This document shows positions 18,196 through 27,467 of a stretch of DNA of 64,000 bases, in pieces (position 1 is the first letter of the stretch; every line of letters starts with the position of its first letter). The notes under the pieces are model-generated. The model had not been told where the DNA came from. It was given only the letters and a program-made list of their open reading frames with translations, and made no database searches. Source of the DNA: an uncultured Lachnospiraceae bacterium (lineage in GTDB: Bacteria; Bacillota; Clostridia; Lachnospirales; Lachnospiraceae); contig CAJUDS010000001.1 of NCBI GenBank assembly GCA_910585345.1, positions 237,108 through 301,107 on the forward strand, given 5' to 3'. Position numbers and translations under genes: made by a program.

Positions 18196-18240
18196 AAACA
18201 GCAAAAGACGCTGAAAGCGCGTCCTTTGCTGTTTCTTTTA
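18196..18240 (+). terminator. Terminator of the small gene
   Basis: AAACAGCAAAAGACGC (18196-18211) pairs with GCGTCCTTTGCTGTTT (18219-18234) with one mismatch; a T-rich tail (TTTCTTTTA) follows. It also lies just past the 3' end of the minus-strand gene at 18250 and may act on both. Confidence 0.85.
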
Positions 18241-18249
18241 TGCAGTCAG

Positions 18250-18561
18250 TCATACTGTTGTCGTCCTGCCGCGGCGCTTTTTTCCAAAGAAGAAAAGAAA
18301 CAGGCCGGCCAGTAAAAAAACCGCTCCAAGGATACCGAATACAATCAAAAATACAGAACCCATATGATGCATCGCCAAAACGGCCTGTTCCCCATACACC
18401 TGCGCGCCGTTTACTACGACGCTCATACCATCCGCCGACTTGATATGCATCATGGAAATGCCAAAACCAGCCCCCAGCGCAATAAACAACAAACCAAAAA
18501 ATGATGCGCCGGCGCCGGCCGCCATCATAATTGTTCCTACGGTCTTGTTAGTACCATTCAA
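18250..18561 (-). CDS. Small two-helix membrane protein
   Basis: 103 residues. Helix 1 at about 7-34 (Gly/Ala-rich), a short loop of about 30 residues, helix 2 at about 66-91, then a basic tail KKRRGRTTTV that would stay cytoplasmic. It is 20 nt after serA on the same strand. The family is not recognised. It is convergent with the small plus-strand gene. Confidence 0.6.
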   Translation of the reverse strand: MNGTNKTVGTIMMAAGAGASFFGLLFIALGAGFGISMMHIKSADGMSVVVNGAQVYGEQAVLAMHHMGSVFLIVFGILGAVFLLAGLFLFFFGKKRRGRTTTV

Positions 18562-18581
18562 GTGCGGAACGCCCCTTTCTC

Positions 18582-19745
18582 TTATTTCACCACTCTGACA
18601 CGGACTACGCCGGGTATCTTCGCCAGAGACTCTACGATCTCTTCCGTGACAGGCGTCTCCACATCAAGCATGGTATAGGCTGCATTTCCCCTGGACTTAT
18701 TGGTCAAATCAGAAATATTAATGCCGCTGTCGCCAAAGATCGTAGAAAATTTTGCAATCATATGTGGAATATTTTTATGGAAAATCGCAATACGCCCTGC
18801 TTTATCGCATACGCCCATATCACAGCCAGGATAATTCACGCTGTTTCTGATATTTCCGTTTTCCAGGTATTCCATCAGCTCTTTCACCGCCATCTTTGCG
18901 CAGTTATCCTCGGATTCCTCTGTGGAAGCGCCCAGATGGGGAATGACAATACAACCCTCCTGTCCGACTGTTGTCGGATTGGCAAAATCAGAGACGTACT
19001 TTCTGATCTTGCCAGCTTTGATTGCAGAAAGCACTTCTTTTTCCTCCACAAGAAGATCTCTCGCAAAGTTCAGTAAAATGACACCGTCTTTCATTTTCTC
19101 AATGGCCTGCGCATTGATCATACCCTTTGTGGCATCCATTAACGGCACATGGATCGTAATAATATCACAATTCGCATAAATCTCATCTACGTTCAGTACA
19201 TGTTTTACATCACGGCTCAAATTCCAGGCAGCGTCTACCGAAACATAAGGATCATAGCCATACACCTCCATGCCCAGATGTTTGGCGGCGTTGGCAACCC
19301 TGACACCAATAGCGCCTAAACCGATAATACCCAGTTTTTTATTCTCAATTTCCGTACCTGCAAACTTCTTTTTTTCTTTTTCCGCGGCCTTTGCCACATC
19401 CGGATTGTCCGTCTGCGCTCTGACCCATTCAATACCGCCTACCACGTCGCGCGAAGCAAGAAGCATTCCGGCGATCACAAGCTCCTTGACGCCGTTGGCG
19501 TTTGCGCCCGGCGTATTAAATACAACGATCCCCTTTTCCGCACATTTTTCAAGCGGAATATTATTGACACCCGCTCCGGCTCTCGCCACTGCAAGCAGAT
19601 TGTCGGAAAGTTCCATTTCATGCATGGAGGCGCTTCGCACAAGAATCCCCTGCGCGTCCCGTATCTCTTTTGTTTCCTCAAAATTTTCCCGAAACCGCTC
19701 AAGCCCTACCTTGGCAATCGGATTTAGGCAATAATACTGAAACAT
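18582..19745 (-). CDS. serA: D-3-phosphoglycerate dehydrogenase
   Basis: 387 residues. First step of serine synthesis, oxidising 3-phosphoglycerate to 3-phosphohydroxypyruvate with NAD+. The Rossmann motif GLGAIGVRVANAA is near residue 140, DFANPTTVGQEGCIVIPHLGASTEES contains the catalytic His, and a C-terminal ACT domain of about 70 residues ends in KIPGVVRVRVVK. This is a short SerA type. Its ATG overlaps the serC stop (TAATG), with AAGGAG inside serC, giving tight coupling. Confidence 0.95.
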   Translation of the reverse strand: MFQYYCLNPIAKVGLERFRENFEETKEIRDAQGILVRSASMHEMELSDNLLAVARAGAGVNNIPLEKCAEKGIVVFNTPGANANGVKELVIAGMLLASRDVVGGIEWVRAQTDNPDVAKAAEKEKKKFAGTEIENKKLGIIGLGAIGVRVANAAKHLGMEVYGYDPYVSVDAAWNLSRDVKHVLNVDEIYANCDIITIHVPLMDATKGMINAQAIEKMKDGVILLNFARDLLVEEKEVLSAIKAGKIRKYVSDFANPTTVGQEGCIVIPHLGASTEESEDNCAKMAVKELMEYLENGNIRNSVNYPGCDMGVCDKAGRIAIFHKNIPHMIAKFSTIFGDSGINISDLTNKSRGNAAYTMLDVETPVTEEIVESLAKIPGVVRVRVVK

Positions 19746-20827
19746 TACAGATTCTCCTTTTCAAATTTTTTCATAAACGCCACAAGCGCTTCTACCCCTT
19801 CCACAGGCATCGCATTATAGATGCTGGCGCGCATTCCTCCTACAGTTCTGTGCCCCTTTAGATTTTCCAGTCCTGCCTCTTTTGCTTCTTTCACAAATTT
19901 GGCATCCAACTCTTCACTGCCAGTTACAAAAGGAACATTCATAAGGGAACGGTCCTTTTTTTCTACCGTGCCGTGAAAAAGTCTGCTCTCGTCCAGATAA
20001 TCGTAGAGAATGGCGGCTTTCTTTTCGTTTCTCTCCTTCATAGCCGAAAGTCCGCCCATCTTCTTTAACCATTTGAATACTTTGCCGCATATATAAATCC
20101 CGTATGCCGGCGGCGTATTATATAACGAGTTTGCATCTGCATGGGTTTTATATTTCAACATGGTCGGCGTACCCGGAAGCACATCTTCCGTAATCAAATC
20201 CTCACGGATAATGACAATCACCACGCCTGCAGGCCCGATATTTTTCTGCACGCCTCCATAGATCACCCCGTATCTGCTTACATCCACCGGTTCGGATAAA
20301 AAGCAGGAAGATACATCGGCCACAAGCGTCTTTCCCTTTGTATTGGGAAGCTCCTTAAATTTCGTTCCGTATATCGTGTTGTTCTCACATATGTACACAT
20401 AATCCGCATCCTCGGAAACGGGCAGATCGGAACAGTCCGGAATATAGGAAAACGTCTTATCCTCACTGGACGCAATCTTATTTGCCCTGCCGTAAATACA
20501 TGCTTCCTGATATGCCTTCTTCGCCCATTGTCCCGTCACAATGTAATCTGCAGTCTTATTTTTCATCAGATTCATGGGGATCATGGCAAACTGCTGACTT
20601 GCCCCTCCCTGAAGAAACAGTACCTTATAATTGTCAGGAATACTCATCAGCTCACGCAGATCTGCTTCCGCCTCCTTGATGATAGCTTCATAAGCCTTAG
20701 ACCGATGGCTCATCTCCATAACAGACATGCCTGTTCCTCTATAATCCAACATTTCATCTGCCGCTTCTTTTAATACTTCCTCAGGCAGGACAGCCGGTCC
20801 TGCTGAAAAGTTATACACTCTGGACAT
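19745..20827 (-). CDS. serC: Phosphoserine aminotransferase
   Basis: 360 residues, full length for SerC (class V PLP aminotransferase). It converts 3-phosphohydroxypyruvate and glutamate to phosphoserine. It starts with the family N-terminus RVYNFSAGPAVLPEEVL and contains FLQGGASQQFAM and the PLP-Lys region GGVQKNIGPAG. GAGGAGG precedes the ATG. It is the first gene of serCA, with a strong promoter at 20872-20900. No serB is in view. Confidence 0.96.
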   Translation of the reverse strand: MSRVYNFSAGPAVLPEEVLKEAADEMLDYRGTGMSVMEMSHRSKAYEAIIKEAEADLRELMSIPDNYKVLFLQGGASQQFAMIPMNLMKNKTADYIVTGQWAKKAYQEACIYGRANKIASSEDKTFSYIPDCSDLPVSEDADYVYICENNTIYGTKFKELPNTKGKTLVADVSSCFLSEPVDVSRYGVIYGGVQKNIGPAGVVIVIIREDLITEDVLPGTPTMLKYKTHADANSLYNTPPAYGIYICGKVFKWLKKMGGLSAMKERNEKKAAILYDYLDESRLFHGTVEKKDRSLMNVPFVTGSEELDAKFVKEAKEAGLENLKGHRTVGGMRASIYNAMPVEGVEALVAFMKKFEKENL

Positions 20828-20871
20828 GAATCTTCCTCCTCAATCTGTTTTGCCAAAAACCTACAGGTTTC

Positions 20872-20900
20872 ATTCTACAATTTTAAAAACAATACGTCAA
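20872..20900 (-). promoter_or_regulatory. Promoter of serCA
   Basis: Minus-strand TTGACG (20895-20900), 17-nt spacer, TAGAAT (20872-20877), 45 nt before the serC ATG. A strong match. Confidence 0.8.
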
Positions 20901-20962
20901 CTGTTACTTTCATGGAGGACACAGGCAGAAACAATGCGCCGTTACTTTTCCCACCCGCTCCT

Positions 20963-22360
20963 TCAGTAAAACAACACCACGGGCGTACCGACTTCAGCAC
21001 ATTCATACAGGCGCGCCATCTCCTCCTCCGGTGTGTTGATACAACCGTGGGAACCGCTTGTTTTATAAATATCTCCGCCAAATTCACTTCTCCAGCGGGC
21101 GTCATGTATCCCGATACCTCCTTTTATCGGCATCCAGTATTTCACAGGAGAAGCGTAACCGGGTCCCCGCAAAACGCGGTTTTTCTGTTTCTCATAAACA
21201 TAGCATACCATAGCGGGCGTATCCCTTCTGCGCATCATATCTCCCGTCACGACCGGCGCATCCACAACCAGCTCCCCGTCCTCATAATAATACATATGCT
21301 GTCTCCCCATATCCACTTCTATATAGGTATCCCCGATATCATCCAGGCCCTTTTCCTTTGCTTCCTGCAGATAAGAAGGCTCGTGCACTTCTCTTTGCCC
21401 TTCTGTAAATGCCTGATACAGATATTCCTTTTCCGCTTCCCGGTCAATCAGGTTTCCATAGGTGCCGCCGTCGATGCATACCACATCACCCTGCGTCGTC
21501 GTGAACTGCCTCTGGCATCCTACCGTGTCATATTGATCCGCAAGCGCATCGACATATGCATCCATCTTTTCCCTGTCAACCAGAAAATGGCCCGCCCCAT
21601 CTTCCAGAAACCTGCCGTCTTCCACTACCATCCAGTCACTGACAATGGCGGGGGATATCTTTTCGGTTTTCTCCCCAAACCGGTAAACAATCCCGCAATC
21701 CTGAAATTCTTCTATTCTTTCCCACAATCTCAATGTAGACTGCATTTCTTCCGTAAGAGGCAGATCGCCATAACACCCTTCCTTCTGCAGGTCGCATACC
21801 GCATCTCCCCGCAAAATGGCGTTTCTTACCGTTTCTTTACACACATCATATAGCAGCGCCTGATGCCGCTCATTGACCAGCGTATATCCATTTTCCGTTT
21901 TGCGGATAGCCACCTGACAGGACTTATCATCCTTTCTTTCTCTCACGAAATCCAGTCCATCAAAAACGGCCGTAAACTTTTCCTCGTCCAGGCTGCCTTC
22001 CGGCGCAATGCGCTGCTCCCGTCCTTCTGAAAGCAGCCCTTCCCACCACAGCCAGGGGTTCTGCGCAGCCTTCACCCGCAGCAGGGGCTGGCAAAAATCC
22101 GGTACATATCCTACTTCCTCCAGAGAAACCGACTCCTGCGCCCCATTCGGGAGAATAAATACAATCTCCGTATACTGCGCCTTTTCCATCAGTTCCGTAT
22201 TGACTTCCTGTACTTCTTTTCCGGTGCAGTAGATTCCGTTCACCCATGTTCCGTAAGAAAAACAATCCCTATAATAAACGGACAGCCCTGTATACAGGGC
22301 TGCCAGAATCGTGACTGCACTACCCACCATATGGAGCATTCTTATAATTGCTTTTTTCAT
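20963..22360 (-). CDS. L,D-transpeptidase (YkuD) with peptidoglycan-binding-like domain
   Basis: 465 residues. An N-terminal signal-anchor (about 10-28) is followed by a long PG_binding_4-like region and the YkuD domain at about 340-465 with the catalytic signature HDARW...SGSHGCINTP (active Cys). It forms 3-3 cross-links in peptidoglycan or attaches proteins, acting outside the membrane. It lies 26 nt downstream of ilvB, so it may ride on that transcript even though its function is unrelated. The ATG follows AGAAATGG without a strong Shine-Dalgarno. Confidence 0.9.
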   Translation of the reverse strand: MKKAIIRMLHMVGSAVTILAALYTGLSVYYRDCFSYGTWVNGIYCTGKEVQEVNTELMEKAQYTEIVFILPNGAQESVSLEEVGYVPDFCQPLLRVKAAQNPWLWWEGLLSEGREQRIAPEGSLDEEKFTAVFDGLDFVRERKDDKSCQVAIRKTENGYTLVNERHQALLYDVCKETVRNAILRGDAVCDLQKEGCYGDLPLTEEMQSTLRLWERIEEFQDCGIVYRFGEKTEKISPAIVSDWMVVEDGRFLEDGAGHFLVDREKMDAYVDALADQYDTVGCQRQFTTTQGDVVCIDGGTYGNLIDREAEKEYLYQAFTEGQREVHEPSYLQEAKEKGLDDIGDTYIEVDMGRQHMYYYEDGELVVDAPVVTGDMMRRRDTPAMVCYVYEKQKNRVLRGPGYASPVKYWMPIKGGIGIHDARWRSEFGGDIYKTSGSHGCINTPEEEMARLYECAEVGTPVVLFY

Positions 22361-22386
22361 AAACCATTTCTCTTTTGTGGCTGTGC

Positions 22387-24072
22387 TTATTGCTTCTGTT
22401 CTTTCTCCTTCAGATCGTCTCCGTCAAACACGTCGCTGATAGCGGCGCCTGCCGGTACCATCGGAAAAACCTTATCGTCTTTCGGAATCACACACTCAAT
22501 CACTACCGGACCGTCTGCCAAGACGGCTTCCTGCAGCGCAGGAGCGACCTGCTCTTTTCTCGTCACACGGATCGCTTTACAACCAAGACCCTCCGCAACT
22601 TTGCAGAAATCAACTTTATCGTCCAATACCGTCTGCGAATATCTTTTTCCATAAAAAAGCGTCTGCCACTGGCGTACCATGCCGAGTACATGGTTATTGA
22701 TAATAACCTGTATAATAGGTATATTGTACCTGCTGGCCGTGGCAAGTTCATTCATATTCATGCGAAAACAACCGTCTCCCGCGATGTTAACGCACAGCCT
22801 GTCCGGTCTTCCCATTTTTGCTCCAATGCAGGCGCCAAGCCCATAACCCATCGTGCCCAGTCCGCCGGAAGATAAAAAACTTCTGGGCTGCGTATATTTG
22901 TAGTATTGCGCCGCCCACATCTGATGCTGTCCGACATCGGTGGTGATAATCGCCTTCCCTTCCGTAATCCTGTCAATCTCTTCTATTATATAGGGACAGG
23001 AAAGTTCATTGTCCTCATATTTCAGTGGAAATCTTTCTTTCATTTCCAGTATATGACTGTGCCAGTCAGGATGACTCATCTGGTCAATCTTTGCATTCAG
23101 AACAGAAAGCACGCGTTTCAGATCTCCTACCACGGAGGCTGTCGTCTTTATATTTTTATTGATTTCCGCAGCGTCAATATCAATATGCAGTATTTTTGCC
23201 CGGGAAGCAAATTTCCTGGAATTTCCTACGACACGGTCCGAAAAACGGGCGCCCAGTGCAATCAGCAGATCACATTCACTGACTCCCAAATTAGACGTTT
23301 TCGTCCCATGCATACCAATCATTCCTGTATACAGTTCATCTTTACCGTCAAAAGCGCCTTTTCCCATCAGCGTATCGCATACCGGAGCGTCTATTTTTTT
23401 GGCAAATTCCCTTACCTCTCCGCAGGCGCCGGAAATAACTGCACCGCCGCCAAGGTAAATGTAGGGACGCTGCGCGGCACGGATCAGCTTTACAGCGTTT
23501 TCGATATCTTCCTCTGTAAATCTATCCTCCGGCGCCTGCCTGACCGGTTCCATCGGCTCATATTCACACTCGGCTGCCGTAACATCCTTTGTGATATCCA
23601 CCAATACGGGACCCGGCCTGCCTGAACTGGCAATCCGGAATGCTTTGCGGATCGTATCTGCCAGAATCGATACATCTTTTACAATATAACCATGTTTGGT
23701 AATCGGCATTGTCACGCCTGCAATATCGACCTCCTGAAAAGTATCCTTGCCTAAAAGCGGCAGATTCACATTGGCCGTAATCGCTACCATCGGCACACTG
23801 TCCATATAGGCAGTGGCAATGCCGGTGACGAGATTGGTGGCTCCCGGCCCGCTGGTCGCCATGCAGACTCCCACCTTTCCCGTAGCTCTGGCATAACCGT
23901 CCGCAGCATGCGCAGCTCCCTGTTCATGGGATGTCAATATATGTTTGATTTCTTTATGCTGGTACAAAGCGTCATAAATATTCAGGATCGTTCCGCCCGG
24001 ATAACCAAATACGGTATCTACGCCCTGTTCTTTTAAGCATTCGATTACGATTTCCGAACCTGTCAACTGCAT
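22387..24072 (-). CDS. ilvB: Acetolactate synthase, large (catalytic) subunit, copy 1
   Basis: 561 residues from MQLTGSEIVIECL (AGGAGG upstream; the longer frame to 24114 has no site). ThDP-dependent condensation of pyruvate to acetolactate, or with 2-ketobutyrate. GYPGGTILNIYDAL and the catalytic Glu in TSHEQGAAHAADGYAR lie at the N-terminus, and the ThDP motif GDGCFRMNMNELATA...INNHVLG at the C-terminus. It is third in leuB-ilvD-ilvB and has no small subunit beside it; the likely partner is the ilvN at 32349-32852, whose operon may share an operator motif. A second large subunit lies at 33524-35140. Confidence 0.95.
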   Translation of the reverse strand: MQLTGSEIVIECLKEQGVDTVFGYPGGTILNIYDALYQHKEIKHILTSHEQGAAHAADGYARATGKVGVCMATSGPGATNLVTGIATAYMDSVPMVAITANVNLPLLGKDTFQEVDIAGVTMPITKHGYIVKDVSILADTIRKAFRIASSGRPGPVLVDITKDVTAAECEYEPMEPVRQAPEDRFTEEDIENAVKLIRAAQRPYIYLGGGAVISGACGEVREFAKKIDAPVCDTLMGKGAFDGKDELYTGMIGMHGTKTSNLGVSECDLLIALGARFSDRVVGNSRKFASRAKILHIDIDAAEINKNIKTTASVVGDLKRVLSVLNAKIDQMSHPDWHSHILEMKERFPLKYEDNELSCPYIIEEIDRITEGKAIITTDVGQHQMWAAQYYKYTQPRSFLSSGGLGTMGYGLGACIGAKMGRPDRLCVNIAGDGCFRMNMNELATASRYNIPIIQVIINNHVLGMVRQWQTLFYGKRYSQTVLDDKVDFCKVAEGLGCKAIRVTRKEQVAPALQEAVLADGPVVIECVIPKDDKVFPMVPAGAAISDVFDGDDLKEKEQKQ

Positions 24073-24120
24073 ACGTTTTCCTCCTGTACTGCAATAATCA
24101 TTCCGTAAGCCCACGTTTTT

Positions 24121-25788
24121 TTATTTTCTCACTTCCAGAATCGCGCCTCTGTTACCGCTTGTCACCAGTTCACGGTATCTGGCAAGATAACCAGTCGTTA
24201 CTTTAGGCTCTCTGGGCTGCCATTTCTTTCTTCTTTCCTGCATTTCCTCTGCAGATATTTTCACGTCCAGCGTATTCTCCGGTATATTAATGCTAATGAT
24301 ATCCCCCTCTTTCACAAGTGCGATGGGACCGCCTACCGCCGCTTCAGGAGATACATGACCAATCGAAGCCCCTCTTGAGGCGCCTGAAAAACGGCCGTCC
24401 GTAATAAGCGCCACACTGGAACCAAGCCCCATACCCGCTATGGCAGACGTAGGATTGAGCATTTCCCGCATACCCGGCCCGCCTTTCGGCCCTTCATAGC
24501 GGATCACAACGACATCTCCCTCTTTGATTCTGCCGCCGGTAATTGCCGCGATGGCATCCTCTTCACAGTCAAACACCCTTGCCGGCCCTTCATGTACCAT
24601 CATTTCCGGTACCACTGCAGAACGTTTTACCACACCGGAATCCGGAGCCAGATTCCCCTTTAACACTGCAATCCCTCCCGTCTGGGAATAGGGATTGTCA
24701 ATCGGCCGTATTACTTCGGGATCCTTGTTCACACAGCCGGAAATATTTTCACGTACGGTTTTCCCCGTTACGGTAATCAGGTCTGTATAGAGCAGTTCTT
24801 TCTTTGTCAGTTCGTTCATCACTGCGTAGACGCCGCCTGCCTCGTTCAAATCCTCCATATAAGTAGGGCCTGCTGGCGCCAGATGGCACAGATTAGGCGT
24901 TCTGGACGACAGCTCGTTTGCAATGTCCAAATTCAGTTCCACACCTGCCTCATGGGCAATGGCCGGAAGATGAAGCATGGAATTTGTAGAGCATCCCAAT
25001 GCCATATCTACGGTCAGCGCATTGCGGAATGCTTTTTCCGTCATAATATCTCTTGGTTTGATATCTTTTTTCACCAGTTCCATAATCTGCATGCCTGCAT
25101 GTTTTGCAAGACGGATCCGCTCAGAATACACGGCGGGAATCGTCCCGTTGCCTTTCAGACCCATACCCAGCGCCTCTGTCAGACAATTCATGGAATTTGC
25201 CGTATACATGCCGGAACAGGAACCGCAGGTAGGACATACTTTTTCTTCAAATTCCGTCAAATCCTCCAGGGACATCGAGCCTGCGGCAACACTGCCTACC
25301 GCCTCGAACATAGACGACAGACTTCTCTTCTGTCCTTTTACCCGGCCTGCCAGCATAGGTCCGCCCGATACAAAAATAGTAGGAATGTTAACCCGTGCTG
25401 CGGCCATCAAAAGCCCCGGCACATTTTTGTCACAGTTCGGCACACATACAAGTCCGTCAAAACCATGCGCCATTGCCATACACTCCGTACTGTCTGCAAT
25501 CAGATCCCGGGTCACAAGAGAATATTTCATACCGATATGCCCCATGGCAATCCCGTCGCATACGGCAATGGCGGGAAACACCACCGGCGTGCCTCCTGCC
25601 ATGGCAACTCCCATTTTCACTGCTTCCACAATCTTATCCAGGTTCATATGTCCCGGAACAATCTCATTGTAAGAGCTTACAATACCGATCAGCGGCCTTT
25701 CCCGCTCTTCCTCCGTATAGCCAAGCGCATTGAACAAACTCCTGTGAGGCGCCTGCTGCACCCCTTTTTTTACCGAATCGCTTCTCAT
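24121..25788 (-). CDS. ilvD: Dihydroxy-acid dehydratase
   Basis: 555 residues, standard. Dehydrates 2,3-dihydroxy-isovalerate and -methylvalerate in valine/isoleucine synthesis. Fe-S ligand motifs CVPNCDKNVPG and CPTCGSCSGMYTANSMNCL are present, as is the C-terminal TDGRFSGASRG. Its ATG overlaps the leuB stop (ATGA). Oxygen-sensitive cluster enzymes of this kind fit an anaerobe. Confidence 0.96.
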   Translation of the reverse strand: MRSDSVKKGVQQAPHRSLFNALGYTEEERERPLIGIVSSYNEIVPGHMNLDKIVEAVKMGVAMAGGTPVVFPAIAVCDGIAMGHIGMKYSLVTRDLIADSTECMAMAHGFDGLVCVPNCDKNVPGLLMAAARVNIPTIFVSGGPMLAGRVKGQKRSLSSMFEAVGSVAAGSMSLEDLTEFEEKVCPTCGSCSGMYTANSMNCLTEALGMGLKGNGTIPAVYSERIRLAKHAGMQIMELVKKDIKPRDIMTEKAFRNALTVDMALGCSTNSMLHLPAIAHEAGVELNLDIANELSSRTPNLCHLAPAGPTYMEDLNEAGGVYAVMNELTKKELLYTDLITVTGKTVRENISGCVNKDPEVIRPIDNPYSQTGGIAVLKGNLAPDSGVVKRSAVVPEMMVHEGPARVFDCEEDAIAAITGGRIKEGDVVVIRYEGPKGGPGMREMLNPTSAIAGMGLGSSVALITDGRFSGASRGASIGHVSPEAAVGGPIALVKEGDIISINIPENTLDVKISAEEMQERRKKWQPREPKVTTGYLARYRELVTSGNRGAILEVRK

Positions 25789-26882
25789 TTCATGCTTCCT
25801 CCTATATGTTTCGTAATGATGCGCCCCATCTGTTCACATCCTGTCTGCCTGCAGCCGTCCGCCATAATATCAGCCGTCCGCCATCCCTCTTCCAGTGCGG
25901 CTTTCACCGCCCTGTCAATTGCATCCGCCTCCTGGTCCAGATCAAAACTATACCGCAGCATCATGGAAGCGGAAAGAATTGTGGCGATCGGATTGGCAAT
26001 ATCCTTTCCGGCAATATCCGGCGCGGAACCATGGCTTGGCTCATACAATCCGAATTTCGTATCGTTCAGACTGGCGGAAGCCAGCATACCGATGGAACCT
26101 GTCACCATACTCGCCTCATCCGAGAGGATATCCCCAAACATATTCTCTGTCAATATTACATCGAACTGCGCAGGATCCCTGACAATCTGCATCGCACAGT
26201 TATCTACCAGCATATGCTCCAAAGCCACATCCGGATAATCCTTTGCCACTTCTTCCACAACACAACGCCACAGCCTGGAAGAATCCAGTACATTTGCTTT
26301 GTCCACACTTGTCACTTTGCGCCTTCTCTTTCTGGCAATCTCAAACCCCTTCACCGCTATCCGGCGTATTTCCTCTTCGCTATAAGTTAACGTATCTACT
26401 GCGCGTCTCACACCGTTTTCCGTAACCGTTTTTCGTTCTCCGAAATAAAGCCCTCCTGTCAGCTCTCTCATGATCAGCAGATCAAACCCATCGCGCCTGA
26501 TCTCACTGCGTAAAGGGCAGGCATCCGCCAGTTCCGGATAGAGAACTGCCGGACGGAGGTTTGCAAACAGATTCAGCGCCTTGCGGATTTGCAAAAGCCC
26601 CGCTTCCGGACGCCTGTCAGGAGGAAGCTGGTACCAGGGTGATTTGGTAGTATCTCCGCCAATCGAACCCATCAGCACCGCATCCGCGGCCCTGGCCTCC
26701 GCAATCGCCTCGTCGGTAAGCGGAATCCCATGTACGTCAATGGAAGCGCCGCCCAGCAGAATATGACGGTATGAAATCTCATGTCCGTAGACCTGCGCAA
26801 CCTTCTCCAGCACTGCTTTTGCCTGTTTTACAATTTCCGGCCCGATCCCATCGCCCGGAATACAACCAATCTTTAATTTCAT
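25785..26882 (-). CDS. leuB: 3-isopropylmalate dehydrogenase
   Basis: 365 residues. NAD+-dependent oxidative decarboxylation in leucine synthesis. Family motifs: GDGIGPEIV at the N-terminus, the substrate-binding RELTGGLYFG, TSVDKANVLDSSRLW, the metal-binding DNCAMQIV / NMFGDILSDEAS and EPSHGSAPDIAGKDIANPIATI. leuA and leuCD are not in the window. First gene of leuB-ilvD-ilvB; the upstream region (26932-26997) carries palindromes that may bind a LysR-type regulator. Confidence 0.96.
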   Translation of the reverse strand: MKLKIGCIPGDGIGPEIVKQAKAVLEKVAQVYGHEISYRHILLGGASIDVHGIPLTDEAIAEARAADAVLMGSIGGDTTKSPWYQLPPDRRPEAGLLQIRKALNLFANLRPAVLYPELADACPLRSEIRRDGFDLLIMRELTGGLYFGERKTVTENGVRRAVDTLTYSEEEIRRIAVKGFEIARKRRRKVTSVDKANVLDSSRLWRCVVEEVAKDYPDVALEHMLVDNCAMQIVRDPAQFDVILTENMFGDILSDEASMVTGSIGMLASASLNDTKFGLYEPSHGSAPDIAGKDIANPIATILSASMMLRYSFDLDQEADAIDRAVKAALEEGWRTADIMADGCRQTGCEQMGRIITKHIGGSMK

Positions 26883-26931
26883 ATTCCTTACACTCCTGAT
26901 TTTTTCAGCATTTTATCAATAATTTTTATTA

Positions 26932-26997
26932 ATTGTAGCATAAATCCGGTATTCTAAAAAATGTATAATATTTATAACGATTATAACTATAAGTTAT
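26932..26997 (-). promoter_or_regulatory. leuB promoter with two overlapping palindromes
   Basis: Minus-strand extended -10 TGCTACAAT (TACAAT at 26932-26937) with a poor -35. Upstream lie two overlapping dyads, TTATAACGATTATAA (26972-26986) and ATAACTATAAGTTAT (26983-26997), centred about 54 and 65 nt before the inferred start site. Both fit the T-N11-A form of LysR-type sites, and the placement suits an activator. The first dyad recurs at aroC and, as a variant, at ilvN-ilvC. The remaining gap is AT-rich without other features. Confidence 0.5.
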
Positions 26998-27034
26998 AGA
27001 ATGTCACATACCGCATCCATCTTTACTGTTCGTG

Positions 27035-27064
27035 CAAAAAAAGCCCCGATTATAATACGGAGCT
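27035..27064 (-). terminator. Terminator after yajC
   Basis: Minus-strand AGCTCCG / CGGGGCT stem (27058-27064 with 27042-27048, one wobble), 9-nt loop, then seven T (27036-27042). It lies 22 nt past the yajC stop and upstream of the leuB promoter. Confidence 0.8.
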
Positions 27065-27085
27065 TTTGCAAACCACAACGCGTCT

Positions 27086-27415
27086 CTATGCCTTTCTGGT
27101 ATCTCCCTCTGATGCCTTTTCCACCTGCGCAATGGCTGTCTTCTGCATCGGAATACGGCAGTTTTTATTATTGCCAAACTCCGCAATCACCGCATCGTCA
27201 GTAATATCAATCACAATGCCGTAAAAACCGCTGGTCGTCAGGATACTGTCGCCAATTTCCAGTGCGGAAAGCATGGCCGTCATTCTTTTCTGCTCCTTTT
27301 TCTGCGGGCGCACCATCATAAAATAAATAAATACCCCAAACAGCACTACATATGCTACCAATATCATACCGGAACCTCCGGCACCGGCAGCGGCCTCCGT
27401 CAATAAAATTCCCAT
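27086..27415 (-). CDS. yajC: Preprotein translocase subunit YajC
   Basis: 109 residues from MGILLTEAAAG (AGGAGG upstream). An upstream in-frame extension to 27601 reads through the repeat element at 27468-27562 and is spurious. One N-terminal membrane helix, then YFMMVRPQKKEQKRM, the YajC hallmark, and the beta-rich GDSILTTSGFYGIVIDI segment. It is an accessory of the Sec/SecDF complex at the membrane. The vanY-tgt-yajC order resembles the common tgt-yajC-secDF cluster, but secDF is absent here. Confidence 0.93.
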   Translation of the reverse strand: MGILLTEAAAGAGGSGMILVAYVVLFGVFIYFMMVRPQKKEQKRMTAMLSALEIGDSILTTSGFYGIVIDITDDAVIAEFGNNKNCRIPMQKTAIAQVEKASEGDTRKA

Positions 27416-27467
27416 CTTGTTTTCCTCCTGATTTAAAATACCGCTATCGTAAACGACAAAAATATTG

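Noticed and set aside
26883..27085. T-box or leucine attenuator upstream of leuB
   Set aside because: No T-box core sequence, no run of Leu codons in a leader peptide, and no competing terminator before leuB.
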